Positions 62,581 through 64,000 of a stretch of 64,000 nucleotides of DNA are shown piece by piece. This DNA comes from JAEINY01 sp942490535 (GTDB taxonomy: Bacteria; Bacteroidota; Bacteroidia; Bacteroidales; Marinilabiliaceae). The notes under the pieces are model-generated. The model had not been told where the DNA came from. It did not search any database and saw nothing but the letters and a program-made list of their open reading frames with translations. The DNA lies in NCBI GenBank assembly GCA_942490535.1, contig CALNXQ010000004.1, positions 620,001 to 684,000 of the forward strand. The letters run 5' to 3'. The number at the start of each line of letters is the position of its first letter. The first letter of the stretch is position 1. Position numbers and translations under genes: made by a program.

Positions 62581-62879
62581 ATTGATTTTATGCTCATTTA
62601 ATCTTCATTGGCTTGAGGACTGGCAGGCTACTGCCCAAACTCTCCCAAATTACGTTGTTTTCACCCCAAAATGGCAGGTCAATCGCGACAAAAACAGTAT
62701 ATTGACGTACCCAAACAATAAAATCACACCTTGGGGTATCCCCAGAAAACAATCAAAACATTCAATAAGTGCATAGAAGGCTGCGGCCACGACAGCCGGG
62801 ATGTAGCTCAACATGGACTCATCGCTGGGTCTTGCAGACCGCTCAGAGTCCTATTTATTGGCACCCGTTTTATTATTTT

Positions 62880-63371
62880 TTAATCAGCAAAACGAACTTT
62901 TGTCTTTCGATTGATCCAACCGTCAATCATATACTCCTCTCCTTCATAAAAATCAATAAACACTTCATCCGCATGCATGAAGTAGTATGAGTATAATTTG
63001 ATCATTCGTTCTGCTTGTTCTGTGCATTTTGAATCAATATTCTTTGCCTTTTCAAACATATCAACTGCAAGGCAATATATCATGCTTCGTTCTATTTCAT
63101 TTTCTCCTGTCGAGTTTTCCTTTGAATATTTCGCATAACTTGTATATGCAGTTCCAATTAACATGTATGCAAAACAATATGTGCTATCAATTTTTAATAT
63201 TTGCTCTGCGCATTCTCGACTTTTCTCAAATTGTCTTTGTTGAATATATGAATATGATTCTTTTACTAAAGAATTAACTTCTAATGAATCCGTTGTCTGA
63301 CTGCGTGAAACAATACAAAATGCCAATAAAAACACTGATAAATAAAGTCTAATAAAGATATGTGTTTTCAT
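62880..63371 (-). CDS. Secreted TPR-like protein
   Basis: The 163-residue protein has a signal peptide ending SRSQ. Helices follow with TPR character: VKESYSYIQQRQFEKSRECAEQILKIDSTYCFAYMLIGTAYTSYAKY, and YCLAVDMFEKAKNIDSKCTEQAERMIKLYSYY. Its cassette is split at both ends: by the IS91-like element at its attC and by intron 3 at its start. Confidence 0.77.
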   Translation of the reverse strand: MKTHIFIRLYLSVFLLAFCIVSRSQTTDSLEVNSLVKESYSYIQQRQFEKSRECAEQILKIDSTYCFAYMLIGTAYTSYAKYSKENSTGENEIERSMIYCLAVDMFEKAKNIDSKCTEQAERMIKLYSYYFMHADEVFIDFYEGEEYMIDGWINRKTKVRFAD

Positions 63372-63461
63372 TTCTACTGTCTTTAATCACATAATTTGGT
63401 TTACCAATACCTTGTTGGAATTTGGTCATTAATGGGTGCACCGGGTAGCTTACGCCCCCTA

Positions 63462-63496
63462 AGAACCGTGCATGCGAGTTTCCCAGCACACGGCTC
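63462..63496 (-). ncRNA. Group II intron 3 domain V
   Basis: Same 35-nt domain V hairpin as in the other two introns. Confidence 0.87.
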
Positions 63497-64000
63497 AAGC
63501 ACTTTTAAGGCTCCTCGGCGAAGAGTTACCCAGCTGTTTGTAATTAGCATTATTTCTACCTACGAATGTAGTATTTTGCCTGCATTGTTTTGCAAGATCT
63601 TCTCTCCATTTTGTGCGCTGATAAAAATACTTATCGAATTCAGGTAAGAAGGGATTGGCTTTACTTTTGACTTTCACATGGTACACGATCGGTATCACAG
63701 ATAATTTGTAGAGGCGATGATTAACAACACCTTTACCAGTCTGCGCCTGATCGGTAAAATTGTTATTTTCAAAGTATCTGTGAAATATCCACCACCGGTT
63801 TTTATTGCCATGCTGATATTTCGCCCATCGTCTTACTTGCCACCATAAGAATGTTTCCAGTCGGTAAAAGGTAAGCTTCGAACAAATGCCTTTATGATAG
63901 TTTGACCAACCCCGAATAACAGGGTTGAGTATTCTGATAAGGGCATGTGCAGGAATGCCACGGTTGGCTTTACAGATTGCCTTTATTTTGTTTTTGAATG
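63495..64000 (-). CDS. Group II intron reverse transcriptase/maturase, C-terminal part
   Basis: The frame is open from the window edge to the stop at 63495-63497 and matches the maturase region of the other two copies (HRLYKLSVIPIVYHVKVKSKANPFL..FDKYFYQRTKWREDLAKQ), with small substitutions such as LPEFD for LREFD. The RT core lies outside the window. Confidence 0.88.
   Translation of the reverse strand, partial: FKNKIKAICKANRGIPAHALIRILNPVIRGWSNYHKGICSKLTFYRLETFLWWQVRRWAKYQHGNKNRWWIFHRYFENNNFTDQAQTGKGVVNHRLYKLSVIPIVYHVKVKSKANPFLPEFDKYFYQRTKWREDLAKQCRQNTTFVGRNNANYKQLGNSSPRSLKSA

Larger units (their letters stand above)
60406..62859 (+). mobile_element. HUH (IS91-like) element with tyrosine recombinase, copy 2
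   Basis: Same ends as copy 1 (GAACTAAATCCCTGCGGGAT and GTCCTATTTATT) and one base shorter (2454 bp) because of a deletion in a poly-A run. It splits a different type of attC at the identical point, between GTT and GGC. Confidence 0.88.
63440..64000 (-). mobile_element. Group II intron 3 (5' part outside window)
   Basis: The intron's 3' end CTACCCGGT at 63440 adjoins GCACCC, consistent with insertion as GTTG + GCACCC in the cassette core. Sequence from here to the edge matches introns 1 and 2 with a few changes. Its attC lies beyond the window. Confidence 0.87.

Noticed and set aside
622..63700. CRISPR array, suggested by many similar repeats
   Set aside because: Repeats are 75-197 bp, palindromic, differ in arms, and are separated by genes of varying length rather than by uniform short spacers.
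1..64000. tRNA, rRNA, plasmid or chromosomal origins
   Set aside because: None seen on either strand by inspection.

Overview
The window is one uninterrupted stretch of a very large chromosomal-type integron cassette array (superintegron) from a low-GC member of the Bacteroidota. The phylum is inferred from lipoprotein signals, signal peptides ending in SQ/AQ, a TonB-type energy transducer, DUF4468/DUF2695-type proteins, HUH (IS91-like), ISL3, IS1182 and IS481 elements, and the lack of Shine-Dalgarno sequences. No housekeeping gene, tRNA, rRNA or CRISPR array was seen.

I count 66 attC-like sites. Most are 130-137 bp, two are about 75 bp and five are about 190-197 bp. Each has a GTTRNN-type core at one end, the complementary core at the other, and imperfectly palindromic arms containing ATGAAG(T/C)G and its partner GCTTTAT. 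The layout on the minus strand is core - short leader - one gene (occasionally two) - attC. Nearly all believable genes read on the minus strand. The array therefore runs right to left, and the integrase gene and attI site, if present, should lie beyond position 64000.

The cargo is mostly small proteins: lipoproteins, secreted proteins, one- to four-helix membrane proteins, and a few recognisable folds (SUKH immunity-like, TonB C-terminal, TPR, DKNYY, bacterial PH, ACP-like, DUF4468, DUF2695, MtlR/HEPN-like, HEAT, ExbD-like). About 18 cassettes have no convincing gene. Fifteen of these belong to two related repeated families (A, 8 copies; B, 7 copies), two to family C, and one is largely a 42-bp tandem repeat.

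Mobile elements use the array as a target or travel inside it. Three group II introns (positions 15178-17410, 36436-38668, 63440 to the window edge) sit exactly inside the R' core of attC sites, in the cassette direction. Two copies of a tyrosine recombinase + HUH transposase element (24584-27038, 60406-62859) sit exactly inside the opposite core (R''). A different HUH transposase plus zinc-ribbon pair is itself packaged as a cassette and is present twice (29621-31523, intact; 56346-58249, broken). An ISL3 element (8133-9432, 8-bp duplication), an IS1182 element (51300-52850, 4-bp duplication) and an IS481 element (52905-54203, 7-bp duplication) interrupt cassette genes.

Two features of the sites stand out. 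In most cassettes the complementarity between cassette start and cassette end runs 10 nt, beyond the usual 7-nt core, with a recurrent A/G difference at the 11th position. The attC arms also supply in-frame stop codons, so several cassette proteins end in attC-encoded NKPS or NKPQ tails.
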